This document shows, one piece after another, positions 1 to 8,992 of a DNA stretch of 33,027 bases (within the stretch, counting starts at the first letter, position 1; each line of letters opens with the position of its first letter). The position numbers and the translations under genes are program-made. The notes under the pieces are model-generated. The model worked only from the letters and a program-made list of their open reading frames with translations, searched no databases and had not been told where the DNA came from. This stretch comes from Actinomycetes bacterium (GTDB taxonomy: Bacteria; Actinomycetota; UBA4738): positions 1 through 33,027 of the forward strand of contig JAJYHN010000163.1 in the NCBI GenBank assembly GCA_021784765.1, written 5' to 3'.

Positions 1-46
1 CGCGTGAGCGGCGGGCGGGACACGAGCCGACGACGAGGGGGAAGGC

Positions 47-1090
47 ATGGAGTACCGGACGCTCGGGGCCACCGGGGTTCGCGTCAGCACCCACTGCCTC
101 GGGGCGATGATGTTCGGGTCGTGGGGGAACCCCGACGAGGACGAATGCGTGCGGATCGTTCACGCCGCGCTCGAGCGCGGCGTGAACTTCCTCGACACCG
201 CCGACGTCTACTCGGCCGGGCAGTCGGAGGAGATCGTCGGCCGGGCCCTGAAGGGCCACCGCGACCAGGTCGTGCTGGCGACCAAGGTCCACGGGCAGAT
301 GGGCGCCGGGCAGAACGAGCAGGGGAACTCCCGCGTGTGGATCGCGCGCGCGGTCGAGGCGAGCCTGCGCCGCCTGCAGACCGACCACATCGACCTCTAC
401 CAGATCCACCGCCCCGAGGGCGAGACCGACGTCGAGGAGACGCTCGGCGCGCTCACCGACCTGCAGCGCCAGGGGAAGATCCGCTACTTCGGCTCCTCGA
501 CGTTCCCCGGCTGGAAGATGGTCGAGGCGCAGTGGACGGCCGAGCGGCGCGGCCTGTCGCGGTTCCGCAGCGAGCAGCCCCCGTACTCGATCTTCGTGCG
601 CCACGTCGAGCACGACACGCTGCCGGTCGCGGAGCGGTACGGGATGGGCGTGCTGACCTGGAGCCCGCTCTGCCGGGGGTGGCTGACCGGACGCTACCGG
701 CGCGATGCCTTCGACGAGTCCCCGCAGGCGCGCGCCGCCCGCGGGCGCGAGCGGGGCGGGCCGATCGCCCGCCAGTTCGACCTGTCCCGCCCCGAGAACC
801 AGCGAAAGCTCGACCTGGTGGAACGGCTGGCAGGCGTGGCGGCCGAGGCCGGGATCTCGATGACCCACATGGCGATCGCGTTCGTGCTGGCGCACCGCGC
901 GGTGACCTCGGCGATCATCGGTCCGCGGACCGTGGAGCAGCTCCAGGGCCTGCTGGCCGGCGCCGACGTGCGGCTGGACGCCGCGACCCTGGACGCGATC
1001 GACGGGATCGTGGCGCCCGGCGAGACGATCGACCCGAACGACCGGGGCTTCGCCCCCTGGTGGTTCGAGAAGGACGCCCGCCGCCGGTAG
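47..1090 (+). CDS. aldo/keto reductase
   Basis: 347 aa ORF; AKR motifs MEYRTLGATGVRVSTHCLGAMMFG, NFLDTADVYSAGQSEEIVGRAL, HIDLYQIHRP, SAIIGPRTVEQL; GAGG-type RBS upstream of ATG. Confidence 0.95.
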   Translation: MEYRTLGATGVRVSTHCLGAMMFGSWGNPDEDECVRIVHAALERGVNFLDTADVYSAGQSEEIVGRALKGHRDQVVLATKVHGQMGAGQNEQGNSRVWIARAVEASLRRLQTDHIDLYQIHRPEGETDVEETLGALTDLQRQGKIRYFGSSTFPGWKMVEAQWTAERRGLSRFRSEQPPYSIFVRHVEHDTLPVAERYGMGVLTWSPLCRGWLTGRYRRDAFDESPQARAARGRERGGPIARQFDLSRPENQRKLDLVERLAGVAAEAGISMTHMAIAFVLAHRAVTSAIIGPRTVEQLQGLLAGADVRLDAATLDAIDGIVAPGETIDPNDRGFAPWWFEKDARRR

Positions 1091-1105
1091 GCGGCTCGAC
1101 GTCGC

Positions 1106-1627
1106 TCACGGGTCGAGCGTCCTCGGCTCGTCCGGAGGCCCCTCGGCGAGCAGCGCGCGCAGCAGGCCGGGCAGGTTCGGCGGCGAGAAGCGCTCGCCGG
1201 GCGCATCCATCTCCTCGAGCGTCCACCAGCGGTGGTCGCGGAGCTCCCGCCGCTCCAGCGGGTCGAGCCCACGCGTGTCCACGTCGGCGCGCGCGGCCCG
1301 CGCCAGGAGATACCGCTCGCGCTGCAGGTAGACGCGGCCGCGCCAGGGAAGCAGGAACGTGCGGGTCCAGATCCACGGGCCGAGCGCCACATCGCCGGGG
1401 CGGAGGCCGAGCTCCTCGGCCAGCTCGCGCGCCGCGGCGCGCTCGTGGGTCTCCCCGGGCTCGAGCGCGCCGCCGGGCGTGATCCAGTACGCGCCGGCGT
1501 CCCCCTCGGGATCCTCCCAGCGAAACAGCAGGATCCGGTCGAGGGCGTCGAGCAGCACGACCCGCGCCGCCAGCCGCTCGATCGCCCGGCCGCCGGCACC
1601 CGTCCTCGCGCCGGTCACCTCGTCCAC
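1106..1627 (-). CDS. NUDIX hydrolase
   Basis: 173 aa; Nudix box GGALEPGETHERAAARELAEELGL. Confidence 0.92.
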   Translation of the reverse strand: MDEVTGARTGAGGRAIERLAARVVLLDALDRILLFRWEDPEGDAGAYWITPGGALEPGETHERAAARELAEELGLRPGDVALGPWIWTRTFLLPWRGRVYLQRERYLLARAARADVDTRGLDPLERRELRDHRWWTLEEMDAPGERFSPPNLPGLLRALLAEGPPDEPRTLDP

Positions 1628-1670
1628 CCGGACACAAGGCTACGCGGGGCTACGCGGGTACGATGCCCTC

Positions 1671-2180
1671 ATGGTCGAACGAACCCCCGCACCGAAGCCG
1701 AACCGGCCGCGGCGTCCCGACGCGGCGCCCAAGCGCGAGCGCCCACGGGACGAGCTCGGCCGCCCGCTGCCGCACGGCGCCGACAACCGGCTGACGCTCG
1801 AGGACTTCGACGCCCTGCCGATCGAGGACAACCACCGGCTCGGGTTGGCGCACTTCAGGGCCGGCCGGTACTTCCCCGCGCACGAGGCGTGGGAGACCTG
1901 CTGGAAGCAGGCGAAGGCGACGACCGACGCCGAGTTCTACAAGGGACTCTCCCAGCTCGGTGCCGGCTACGTTCACCTTCTGCGCGGCAACCCGCACGGG
2001 GCGTTCACGCTGATGCGGCGGGCGGCCGGCCGGCTCGAGTCCTACCCGGCGAGCCACCACGGCGTCCCGGCCGGCGCGCTGGCGGCGACCGCTCGGCGAC
2101 ACGCCGACGCCGTCGAGCGAGCCCATCGCGACGGGCTCGCGCTGCCGGACCTCGCGATCCTCGGCGCGCCGAGCGCCTGA
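1671..2180 (+). CDS. DUF309 domain-containing protein
   Basis: ATG at 1671 inside the longer ORF; FRAGRYFPAHEAWETCWKQA...FYKGLSQLGAGYVHLLRGNPHGA resembles the DUF309 core (H-E-xWE). Confidence 0.85.
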   Translation: MVERTPAPKPNRPRRPDAAPKRERPRDELGRPLPHGADNRLTLEDFDALPIEDNHRLGLAHFRAGRYFPAHEAWETCWKQAKATTDAEFYKGLSQLGAGYVHLLRGNPHGAFTLMRRAAGRLESYPASHHGVPAGALAATARRHADAVERAHRDGLALPDLAILGAPSA

Positions 2181-2210
2181 GGACCCGGGACGCCCGAGCC
2201 CGGAATCAGC

Positions 2211-2699
2211 TCAGTCGTCGCCGCCGGAGCTGCCGGGCGGAGCGGGACTGTCGCCCGACCCGGATCCGGAGTCACCGGAGCCCGGCGGCGGGCTGGAGCT
2301 CGGGGCACCCCCACCCGACGGACTGGGGGAGCTGCCGGAGCCCGACGGACGGGGGGAGCTGCCGGAGCCCGATCCGGTGGGGACCACCGAGGGGGACGTC
2401 GTGCCGCCGGGCGCGGAGCCACCGCCGCCGGCGGTCGACGGCGATGGAGAGGGGTGGGGGCTCCGCGAGGGCGAGGGCGACGGAGTCGGTGTCGGGGAGA
2501 GGCTCGACGCGGCCGGGGACGCGGGCGTGGAGTAGAGCGCAGGCCCGCGGCCGGCCGGCGAGAACGAGGGCGCCGAGACCGCGTACGAGGCGAACCCCAC
2601 GCCCACGGGGAAGCCGAGCCCGATCGCGCCGAAGACCAGGACCTTCGCGATGCCCTTCACGATTCCACCGTACGCCGAGGCCCGTTGCCCGGGCTCCAC
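2211..2699 (-). CDS. membrane-anchored Ser/Pro/Gly-rich hypothetical protein
   Basis: 162 aa; N-terminal hydrophobic segment (VKGIAKVLVFGAIGLGFPVGVGFASYAVSA), then ~110 residues of low-complexity S/P/G/T. Confidence 0.6.
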   Translation of the reverse strand: MEPGQRASAYGGIVKGIAKVLVFGAIGLGFPVGVGFASYAVSAPSFSPAGRGPALYSTPASPAASSLSPTPTPSPSPSRSPHPSPSPSTAGGGGSAPGGTTSPSVVPTGSGSGSSPRPSGSGSSPSPSGGGAPSSSPPPGSGDSGSGSGDSPAPPGSSGGDD

Positions 2700-2706
2700 G
2701 CCATGG

Positions 2707-4128
2707 TTAAGAAAGGGTAGGCCGAGGGAACATGGCCTCGAAGCGCGTCCCCGGCCCCTCGGCCAGCCGGAGCTCCCCGCCCCACTTGCGAACGAGCTCG
2801 GCGGCGATCGCCAGCCCGAGCCCGGTCCCGGGGCCGGTCCGCCGCCCGGTCTCCCCGCGGAAGAAGCGCTCGAAGATCCGCTCGCGCTCGGCCTCGGGAA
2901 TGCCCCGGCCGCTGTCGGCGACGACGAGCATTCCCCCGGAGTCGCGACGGCCGGCCTCGATGGTCACCTCCGAGCCTGGCGGCGCGTACCGGATCGCGTT
3001 CTCCAGCAGGTTGTCGAGCACGTGCTCCAGGTCGCGCCGGTCGGCCCAGACGGCGGCGGGCGGCCCGGTCACGAGCCTGATCGCGGAGCCCGCCCGCTCG
3101 GCCTGCGGTCTCCAACGGTCCGCCGCGTCCTGGGCGAGCCCCGCGAGGTCGACCCGCTGCCCCGCCGCGCCGGCCTCGGATGCGCTCGCGAGCAGCAGCA
3201 GCTCCTGCACCAGGGTCGCCAGCCGGTCGATCTCCGCCGTCGCCCGGCGCGCCTCCTCGCCAGCCTCGCCGCCCTCGGCCTCGAGCGCCTCCAGTCGCAG
3301 CCGTAGCCCGGTCAGCGGGGTCCGGAGCTGGTGGGACGCGTTCGCGATGAAGTCCCGCTGGGCGGCGATGTTGGCTGCGAGGGCGTCGGCCATGCGGTTG
3401 AACGACCGGGCCAGCGTGACCAGCTCGCCGGGCCCCTCGGGGCTCGCCCGGGCGTCCAGGTCCCCCTGCCCGAGCCGCACGGCCGCCTCCTCGAGACGGT
3501 CGACGGGTCGCGCGATGGATGTCGCGAGGAACCAGGCCATGACCAGACCGGCCACGATGACCACCAGGCCGACCAGCCCCATCCGGAACCAGGTGCGGTG
3601 GACCTCCGCCTCGACAGCCCCGAGCTCCGCGGTGAAGCGGACCGCCCCCACCGTCCTCCCGTCGTAGATGACCGGGACCGCCACGATCAACAGCTGCTGG
3701 CCGAGGGAGGTGCTGTAGCGTTCGGCCGAGTACACCTGGCCGGCCAGGGCCAGCCCGAACTCCGGACGCCGAGACGTCGCATAGAGGGTCCCCGGCGTCG
3801 CCTCGCCCGCGTTGTCGTAGATGACCCGACCCGGCTGGTCGACCACCACCACTCGCGACCCCGAGGAGGCAGCGTAGTGGCGCACGGCCTGCTCGATCGA
3901 CATCGTGGGGTGTGGGGGCTCGGGTTTCGTCCCGGTGGCCGCCGCGCTGATGCGCGCGACCTCGTCGGCGATGGTCGAGGCCGTCAGGGCGGCGGGCCCG
4001 AGGACGCTCGGACGGAAGTCGGAGATCCGTTGCCGCTCGATGGTGACAGCGAGCGGGACCTCCAGCGCGATCACGACGACCACGAACACGTACGCAGCCG
4101 CCAGGACGAGCCGAAGCCGCAGGCTCAC
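2707..4128 (-). CDS. two-component sensor histidine kinase (HAMP, HisKA, HATPase)
   Basis: 473 aa; N-terminal TM, second TM before HAMP, H-box DFIANASHQLRTPLTGLRLRLEAL, N-box DNLLENAIRYAP, G-box DSGRGIPEAERERIFERFFRG / GTGLGLAIA. Confidence 0.96.
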   Translation of the reverse strand: MSLRLRLVLAAAYVFVVVVIALEVPLAVTIERQRISDFRPSVLGPAALTASTIADEVARISAAATGTKPEPPHPTMSIEQAVRHYAASSGSRVVVVDQPGRVIYDNAGEATPGTLYATSRRPEFGLALAGQVYSAERYSTSLGQQLLIVAVPVIYDGRTVGAVRFTAELGAVEAEVHRTWFRMGLVGLVVIVAGLVMAWFLATSIARPVDRLEEAAVRLGQGDLDARASPEGPGELVTLARSFNRMADALAANIAAQRDFIANASHQLRTPLTGLRLRLEALEAEGGEAGEEARRATAEIDRLATLVQELLLLASASEAGAAGQRVDLAGLAQDAADRWRPQAERAGSAIRLVTGPPAAVWADRRDLEHVLDNLLENAIRYAPPGSEVTIEAGRRDSGGMLVVADSGRGIPEAERERIFERFFRGETGRRTGPGTGLGLAIAAELVRKWGGELRLAEGPGTRFEAMFPRPTLS

Positions 4129-4838
4129 GGTGAGGAGGTGCCGAGCTCCTCCGGGGAGGAGAAGCGGAAGCCGACCCCCCGCACCGTGTGGATGTAGCGG
4201 GGCTCGGCCGGGTCGTCGCCGAGCTTCTTCCGCAGAGAGCTCACGTGCACGTCGAGCGTCTTCGTCGACCCGAACCAGTTCGGGTCCCAGACCTCGTCCA
4301 TCAGGTGTTCACGACGCACGACGGTCCCCGCCTGCTCCATCAGCATCCGCAGCAGCTCGAACTCCTTGAGGGTCAGCTCGACCGGCGCGCCGGCCCGCCT
4401 CACCGTTCGGGTGCGCAGGTCCATGACCACGTCGCCGATGGCGAGCTCGCTGCCCTCGGCCGGCGCGGGGGCCGCCGTCCGGCGGAGCACCGCGCGGATG
4501 CGCGCGACGAGCTCGGCGGCGCCGAACGGCTTGACCACGTAGTCGTCGGCGCCGAGCTCGAGCCCGATGACCTTGTCCATCTCCTCGCCGCGGGCCGTCA
4601 GCATCACGACCGGCGTGCGCGAGGAGGTGCGGATCTGACGCAGCAGGTCCCGGCCGTCGCCGTCGGGGAGCATCACGTCGAGGAGCACCAGGTCGGGCGA
4701 GCGCGTCCGGAAGGCCTCGAGGCCGGCCGCGGCCGTCACGGCGGTCACCACGTCGAACCCCTCGCGGCGAAGGGCCGCCGCCAGCGGGTCGGCGATCGAC
4801 TCCTCGTCCTCGACGACCAGGATGACCCGCTTCGTCAT
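4125..4838 (-). CDS. OmpR/PhoB-family response regulator
   Basis: 237 aa; receiver DLVLLDVMLPDGDG, VVKPFGAAEL; winged helix C-terminus RTVRRAGAPVELTLKEFELL...VSSLRKKLGDDPAEPRYIHTVRGVGFRF; overlaps the kinase start by 4 nt. Confidence 0.97.
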   Translation of the reverse strand: MTKRVILVVEDEESIADPLAAALRREGFDVVTAVTAAAGLEAFRTRSPDLVLLDVMLPDGDGRDLLRQIRTSSRTPVVMLTARGEEMDKVIGLELGADDYVVKPFGAAELVARIRAVLRRTAAPAPAEGSELAIGDVVMDLRTRTVRRAGAPVELTLKEFELLRMLMEQAGTVVRREHLMDEVWDPNWFGSTKTLDVHVSSLRKKLGDDPAEPRYIHTVRGVGFRFSSPEELGTSSP

Positions 4839-5077
4839 GGCGCCTCAAGGGTATACCGCCGCACGACCCGCCAGGCCCTGCCGGGCCGCGCCCCGACCAG
4901 CAGGAGGAGCCCCACGGACAGCAGGATGAGGGCCGCGGCGGCCGCGCAGGCCTCCAGCCACGCGGCGGGCGAGGCGCCGCCGATCGGCGGACCGCCCTCG
5001 CTCGGCACGCGCAGCGACGGGTCGGCCGAGGCGGGCAGCAGCGCAGTCCTCGCGATGACATCGCCGGTCGAGTTCAT
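4835..5077 (-). CDS. small single-TM protein
   Basis: 80 aa ORF whose stop overlaps the response regulator ATG (ATGA); one hydrophobic helix AAWLEACAAAAALILLSVGLLLLVGA. Confidence 0.6.
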   Translation of the reverse strand: MNSTGDVIARTALLPASADPSLRVPSEGGPPIGGASPAAWLEACAAAAALILLSVGLLLLVGARPGRAWRVVRRYTLEAP

Positions 5078-5135
5078 GCGAGGGATTCTGCCCCGAGGGC
5101 GGTCGCGGTGCGAGGACCGTCAGCCGGCCGCCGCG

Positions 5136-5333
5136 TCAGTCGGACCGCCCGCGGAGCGCGCTCCCCACGAGCAGCGCGACCACCGCCAGCGGAACGACGA
5201 CCACCGCGGCGTCCCGCAGATGGTGCAGCAACGCGGCGGCCACCAGGATCGCGAGCGCACCGACCGCGATCTCGGGGGTGTCTCCCACGATGAAGTCCCA
5301 CCAGAAGCGCCCGAACGCTCGCAGGTAGCGCAT
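5136..5333 (-). CDS. small two-TM membrane protein
   Basis: 65 aa MRYLRAFGRFWWDFIVGDTPEIAVGALAILVAAALLHHLRDAAVVVVPLAVVALLVGSALRGRSD, immediately following and overlapping the 5333..6079 gene. Confidence 0.65.
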   Translation of the reverse strand: MRYLRAFGRFWWDFIVGDTPEIAVGALAILVAAALLHHLRDAAVVVVPLAVVALLVGSALRGRSD

Positions 5334-6079
5334 CACGCGGCCTCCTCGACGGTGGCCAGGCGGCCGCGTCGCATGGCGGCGACCGTGACGAGGGTCGCGA
5401 GCGCGTAGACGCCGAGCAGCCCGAGGATGGCGAGGTCGTTCCCCGGCCACGCCACGCCGACCCCCTCGGCGGCCCAGAAGGTGCCGAAGCTCGTGAGCAT
5501 GAGCCCGACGCCCATCTTCATGGCGTTCTCGGGGACCTCGGACAGCCGCCGGTGCACGGCGAGGCCGACCAGGGCCACGAGCAGCACGGCGGCGCCCGCG
5601 CCGAGCGCCGCCACGCCGAGGCGCCCGGACGGCGCCCCGAGGGTCACGACGATGATGACGACCTCCATCCCCTCCAGGAACACGCCCTTGAAGCTCACGG
5701 TGAACGCGGTCGCGTCCCGCCCGGACCCCGACGCCGGGACCGCCGACAGACGGGCGACCTCGCGCTCGAAGATCGCGTCCTCGTCGTGGAGGGCCTTGTA
5801 GCCGGTCGCCCGCAGGACGGCCTTGCGGAGCCACTGCAGCCCGAAGACCAGGAGGAGCCCGCCGACGACGACGCGCAGCGCGTCGATCGGCACGAGCCGC
5901 GCGATCGCCGGCCCGAGGACCGCCACCAGCGCCGCCAGCGCCAGCAGCGCCGCGCCGGCCCCCTCGAAGGTCGAGCGCCACCCCCGCGTGATGCCGGAGG
6001 CGAGCACGATCGTCAGCGCCTCCACCGCCTCGACGGCGCTCGCGAGGAACACCGCCGCCAGCAGGACCCAGTCGCTCAT
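5333..6079 (-). CDS. COG4280-like polytopic membrane protein with internal two-fold repeat and ExxE motifs
   Basis: 248 aa, ~6 TM; two repeats beginning EAVEALTIV and EGMEVVIIV. Confidence 0.85.
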   Translation of the reverse strand: MSDWVLLAAVFLASAVEAVEALTIVLASGITRGWRSTFEGAGAALLALAALVAVLGPAIARLVPIDALRVVVGGLLLVFGLQWLRKAVLRATGYKALHDEDAIFEREVARLSAVPASGSGRDATAFTVSFKGVFLEGMEVVIIVVTLGAPSGRLGVAALGAGAAVLLVALVGLAVHRRLSEVPENAMKMGVGLMLTSFGTFWAAEGVGVAWPGNDLAILGLLGVYALATLVTVAAMRRGRLATVEEAA

Positions 6080-6083
6080 CGTT

Positions 6084-7220
6084 CTATGATGCCCCCTCTG
6101 CCGAGACTGCGGACGCCTCCGGGAACGCGAACGCCCCCTCGGCCGCCAGGCGGACGCCGACCGCCGCCCCCCGCTCCCGCCGGGCCTCGTCGTGCACCCC
6201 GGTGAGACGGGTGCCGTCGGGCAGCTCGATCAGGTGGTCGTAGCCGCGGCCGCGGAACGCGACGTCCCGCACGGTCCCCACGAGGGGCGCGGTCCCCGGC
6301 GGGTGGAGCGACACCGCCGACGCGCGGGCGAGGACGCGGACGGGCTCGCCGGGACTGCAGCCGGCCCCGGGCCGCACCGCCAGTCGTGCGCCGAGCACCT
6401 CGACCGTCCGAAGGCCGGGCAGCGCGGCCGCCCCCGCCCGGCCCTGCAGCTCGCCGCACACGCCGGTGAACCGTGCCACGAACGGCGTGGCCGGCCGCGT
6501 GTACACCGCCTCCGCCTCGTCGAACTGCTCCAGGCGGCCGCCCCGCAGGACCCCCACCAGGTCACCGAGCGCGAACGCCTCCGCCTGGTCGTGGGTGATG
6601 TAGAGGGCGCTCGCGCCGGATTCGCGCACGAGCGTCCCGATCTCGACGCGGAGCTGCTCGCGGAGGTTCGCGTCGAGGTTCGACAGCGGCTCGTCGAACA
6701 GCAGCAGCGAGGGGTTTCCGACCAGCGCGCGCGCCAGGGCGACCCGCTGCTGCTCGCCGCCGGACAGCTCGTTCGGGTACCGGGCGAACATGCCGCCCAG
6801 GCCGACCCGCTCGAGCATCGCGCGGGCACGGTCGCGGGCCTCGCCGGGTCCCCGCCGGCGTCGGCGAAGGGCGTAGGCGACGTTCCGCTCGGCCGTCATG
6901 TGCGGCCACAGCGCGTAGTCCTGGAACACCATCGCGAGGCCGCGACGATCCGGCGGCAGATGGAGGCGTCCGCCTGCGACCCGCCGGCCAGCGATCGCGA
7001 TCGTGCCGGCGTCGACCCGTTCGATCCCGGCGACGCAGCGCAGCAGCGTGGTCTTCCCCGACCCCGAGGGACCGAGGAGCACGACGAACTGGCCGGGCTC
7101 GACCCGCAGCGAGACCCCGTCGAGCGCGACCTTGGCCCCGAAGGACTTCACGACCTCGTGCGCCTCCACCGGGTGGGCCGGCGGCTCGGGGGCAAGCTCG
7201 AGGCGGGCCGCGGGCCTCAC
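6084..7220 (-). CDS. ABC transporter ATP-binding protein (iron/phosphonate/polyamine importer type, TOBE-like C-terminus)
   Basis: Walker A GPSGSGKTT, signature LSGGEQQR, Walker B LLLFDEP; GTG start overlaps the permease stop (GTGA). Confidence 0.93.
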   Translation of the reverse strand: MRPAARLELAPEPPAHPVEAHEVVKSFGAKVALDGVSLRVEPGQFVVLLGPSGSGKTTLLRCVAGIERVDAGTIAIAGRRVAGGRLHLPPDRRGLAMVFQDYALWPHMTAERNVAYALRRRRRGPGEARDRARAMLERVGLGGMFARYPNELSGGEQQRVALARALVGNPSLLLFDEPLSNLDANLREQLRVEIGTLVRESGASALYITHDQAEAFALGDLVGVLRGGRLEQFDEAEAVYTRPATPFVARFTGVCGELQGRAGAAALPGLRTVEVLGARLAVRPGAGCSPGEPVRVLARASAVSLHPPGTAPLVGTVRDVAFRGRGYDHLIELPDGTRLTGVHDEARRERGAAVGVRLAAEGAFAFPEASAVSAEGAS

Positions 7221-8992
7221 GAGCCGGCCCTCCGCCAGCCGGCCGGCACCAGCAGCCGGAACAGCCCGAGCGCCGCGCCGACGACGGCGAGCGCGCCCAG
7301 CACCGAGACGACCATCATCGCGGTCCCTCCCCCGAAGTCGTAGTTCGCGAGGTGCTTGGTGATGGCGACCGACAGCGGCTCCTCCCCCGGCGGGTACAGG
7401 AGCTGCGAGATCGGGAGCTCCAGCAGGGTGCCGACCCACGCGAAGAGCCAGGCCCACAGGATCGGGCGCGCCAGCAGCGGGACGACGACGCTCTGCCACG
7501 TGCGCGCCCCTCCGGCCCCGTGCACGCGGGCGGCGTCCACCATCGAGGCCTGCACCTGCGCCACGGGGCCGATCAGCATCCGGGACAGCGTCGGCAGCAC
7601 CCCGGCGAGGTACCCCATGCCGAGCAGGGTCAGCGTCCCGTACAGGCTCACGCCGAGCCGGGCGAGGATCGGAAGGTTGTAGGCGAAGATGTACCCGGCC
7701 GCGAGGACGACCGTCGGGACGGCGACCGCTCCGATCAGGGCGAGGTCCAGGACGCGGGTCAGCGTCGACGCCGAGCGCCGGACCAGCAGCCGGGCGAGGG
7801 CCAGGCCGATCACGACGGCCAGGGTCGCCGTGATCGCCGCCATCCGCGCCGACAGCAGGATCGGGCCCAGCAGGCCATCGTCGGTGAACACCCGCCGGTA
7901 GTTCGACAGGGTCCAGGCGTGCAGCCCGTAGGCGGCGCCGAAGTCCTTCAGCAGCGACGCGCTGACCGCCCCGAGGACCGGGATGCCGAGCGCGGCCAGG
8001 AACAGGCCGACGACGAACGCCAGGCCGAGCGCCATCCCACCGGGACCGAGCCGGTGGCGGCCGGCCAGCCGCGTTCGGCCGCCGAGCACCGCGTAGCTCC
8101 GCCCGCGGAGCGCGCGCTGCTGCGCGACGATCGCGAGCCCACCGGCCGCGACCAGCAGCCAGGCCACGGCGGCCGCGATCCCGAACTCGATCGGCGTGCT
8201 GTCGATCGCCGTGAACAGGGTGTAGGTGGCGACGGGGAAGTGCGCGTCGGCGGCGAGCGTCGAGGCCACGCCGAAGTCGCTGATCGACTCGGCGAACACG
8301 ATGGCCGCGGCCGACCAGAGCGCCGGCGCCACGATCGGCAGCGCGACCCGCAGGGCCCCCCACCGCGAGGCGCCGTGCACTCGGGCCGCCTCCTCGAACT
8401 CGCTGCCGAGGCCGAGGAGCGCCGCCGAGACGGTGAGGAAGGCGAACGGCACGCCGCGCGTGGCGAGCACCAGCGTGACCCCGATCGGTCCCATCACCAG
8501 GTGCCGCAGCGCCAGCGCGTGCAGGCCCATCTGCGCGAGCACGCCGTCGGGCTCGACCAGCCGCTCCCATCCGAGGGCCGACAGGTACGAGGGGGAGAGC
8601 AGCACCGCCCAGACCAGGATCGGCACGATCCTGCGGCCGGGAAGGGTGGTGCGCTGCACGAGCCAGGCGAGCGCCGACCCCGCGGCCACCGCGACGGCGG
8701 CCGCGACCACGCCGACGACCAGCGAATCGACGAGCCCCTGCAGGGTCTGCCCCGAGAGCGCCTGCGCGAAGTTGGACAGCGTGAACCACTGCGGTCCCTG
8801 CGCGAACAGCCGCGGCGACACGGCGACAGCGAGGAAGAACGCCATCGGCAGGACGAGCAGCAGCCCGAGCGCGATCCCGAGGAGCGGGCGCCCGGCGCCG
8901 GCGAGTCCGGGGAGCGCGAGGCGGGCGCGCCGTCCCGGCGCGCCCGCCACCGCCTCCGTCGCGGTCAGCCCCTGATGTTCGCGTCGAACCAC
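7217..8992 (-). CDS. ABC transporter permease, fused two-domain (FbpB-like)
   Basis: 591 aa, ~12 TM, two BPD_transp_1-like halves with EAA-type motifs (EFEEAARVHGASRWGALRVALPI; SMVDAARVHGAGGARTWQSVVVPLL). Exact start uncertain. Confidence 0.92.
   Translation of the reverse strand: MVRREHQGLTATEAVAGAPGRRARLALPGLAGAGRPLLGIALGLLLVLPMAFFLAVAVSPRLFAQGPQWFTLSNFAQALSGQTLQGLVDSLVVGVVAAAVAVAAGSALAWLVQRTTLPGRRIVPILVWAVLLSPSYLSALGWERLVEPDGVLAQMGLHALALRHLVMGPIGVTLVLATRGVPFAFLTVSAALLGLGSEFEEAARVHGASRWGALRVALPIVAPALWSAAAIVFAESISDFGVASTLAADAHFPVATYTLFTAIDSTPIEFGIAAAVAWLLVAAGGLAIVAQQRALRGRSYAVLGGRTRLAGRHRLGPGGMALGLAFVVGLFLAALGIPVLGAVSASLLKDFGAAYGLHAWTLSNYRRVFTDDGLLGPILLSARMAAITATLAVVIGLALARLLVRRSASTLTRVLDLALIGAVAVPTVVLAAGYIFAYNLPILARLGVSLYGTLTLLGMGYLAGVLPTLSRMLIGPVAQVQASMVDAARVHGAGGARTWQSVVVPLLARPILWAWLFAWVGTLLELPISQLLYPPGEEPLSVAITKHLANYDFGGGTAMMVVSVLGALAVVGAALGLFRLLVPAGWRRAGS

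Noticed and set aside
1094-1118. gctcgac...gtcgagc hairpin between convergent genes
   Set aside because: 7-bp stem without a U tract, and short inverted repeats are common at this GC; insufficient for a terminator call.
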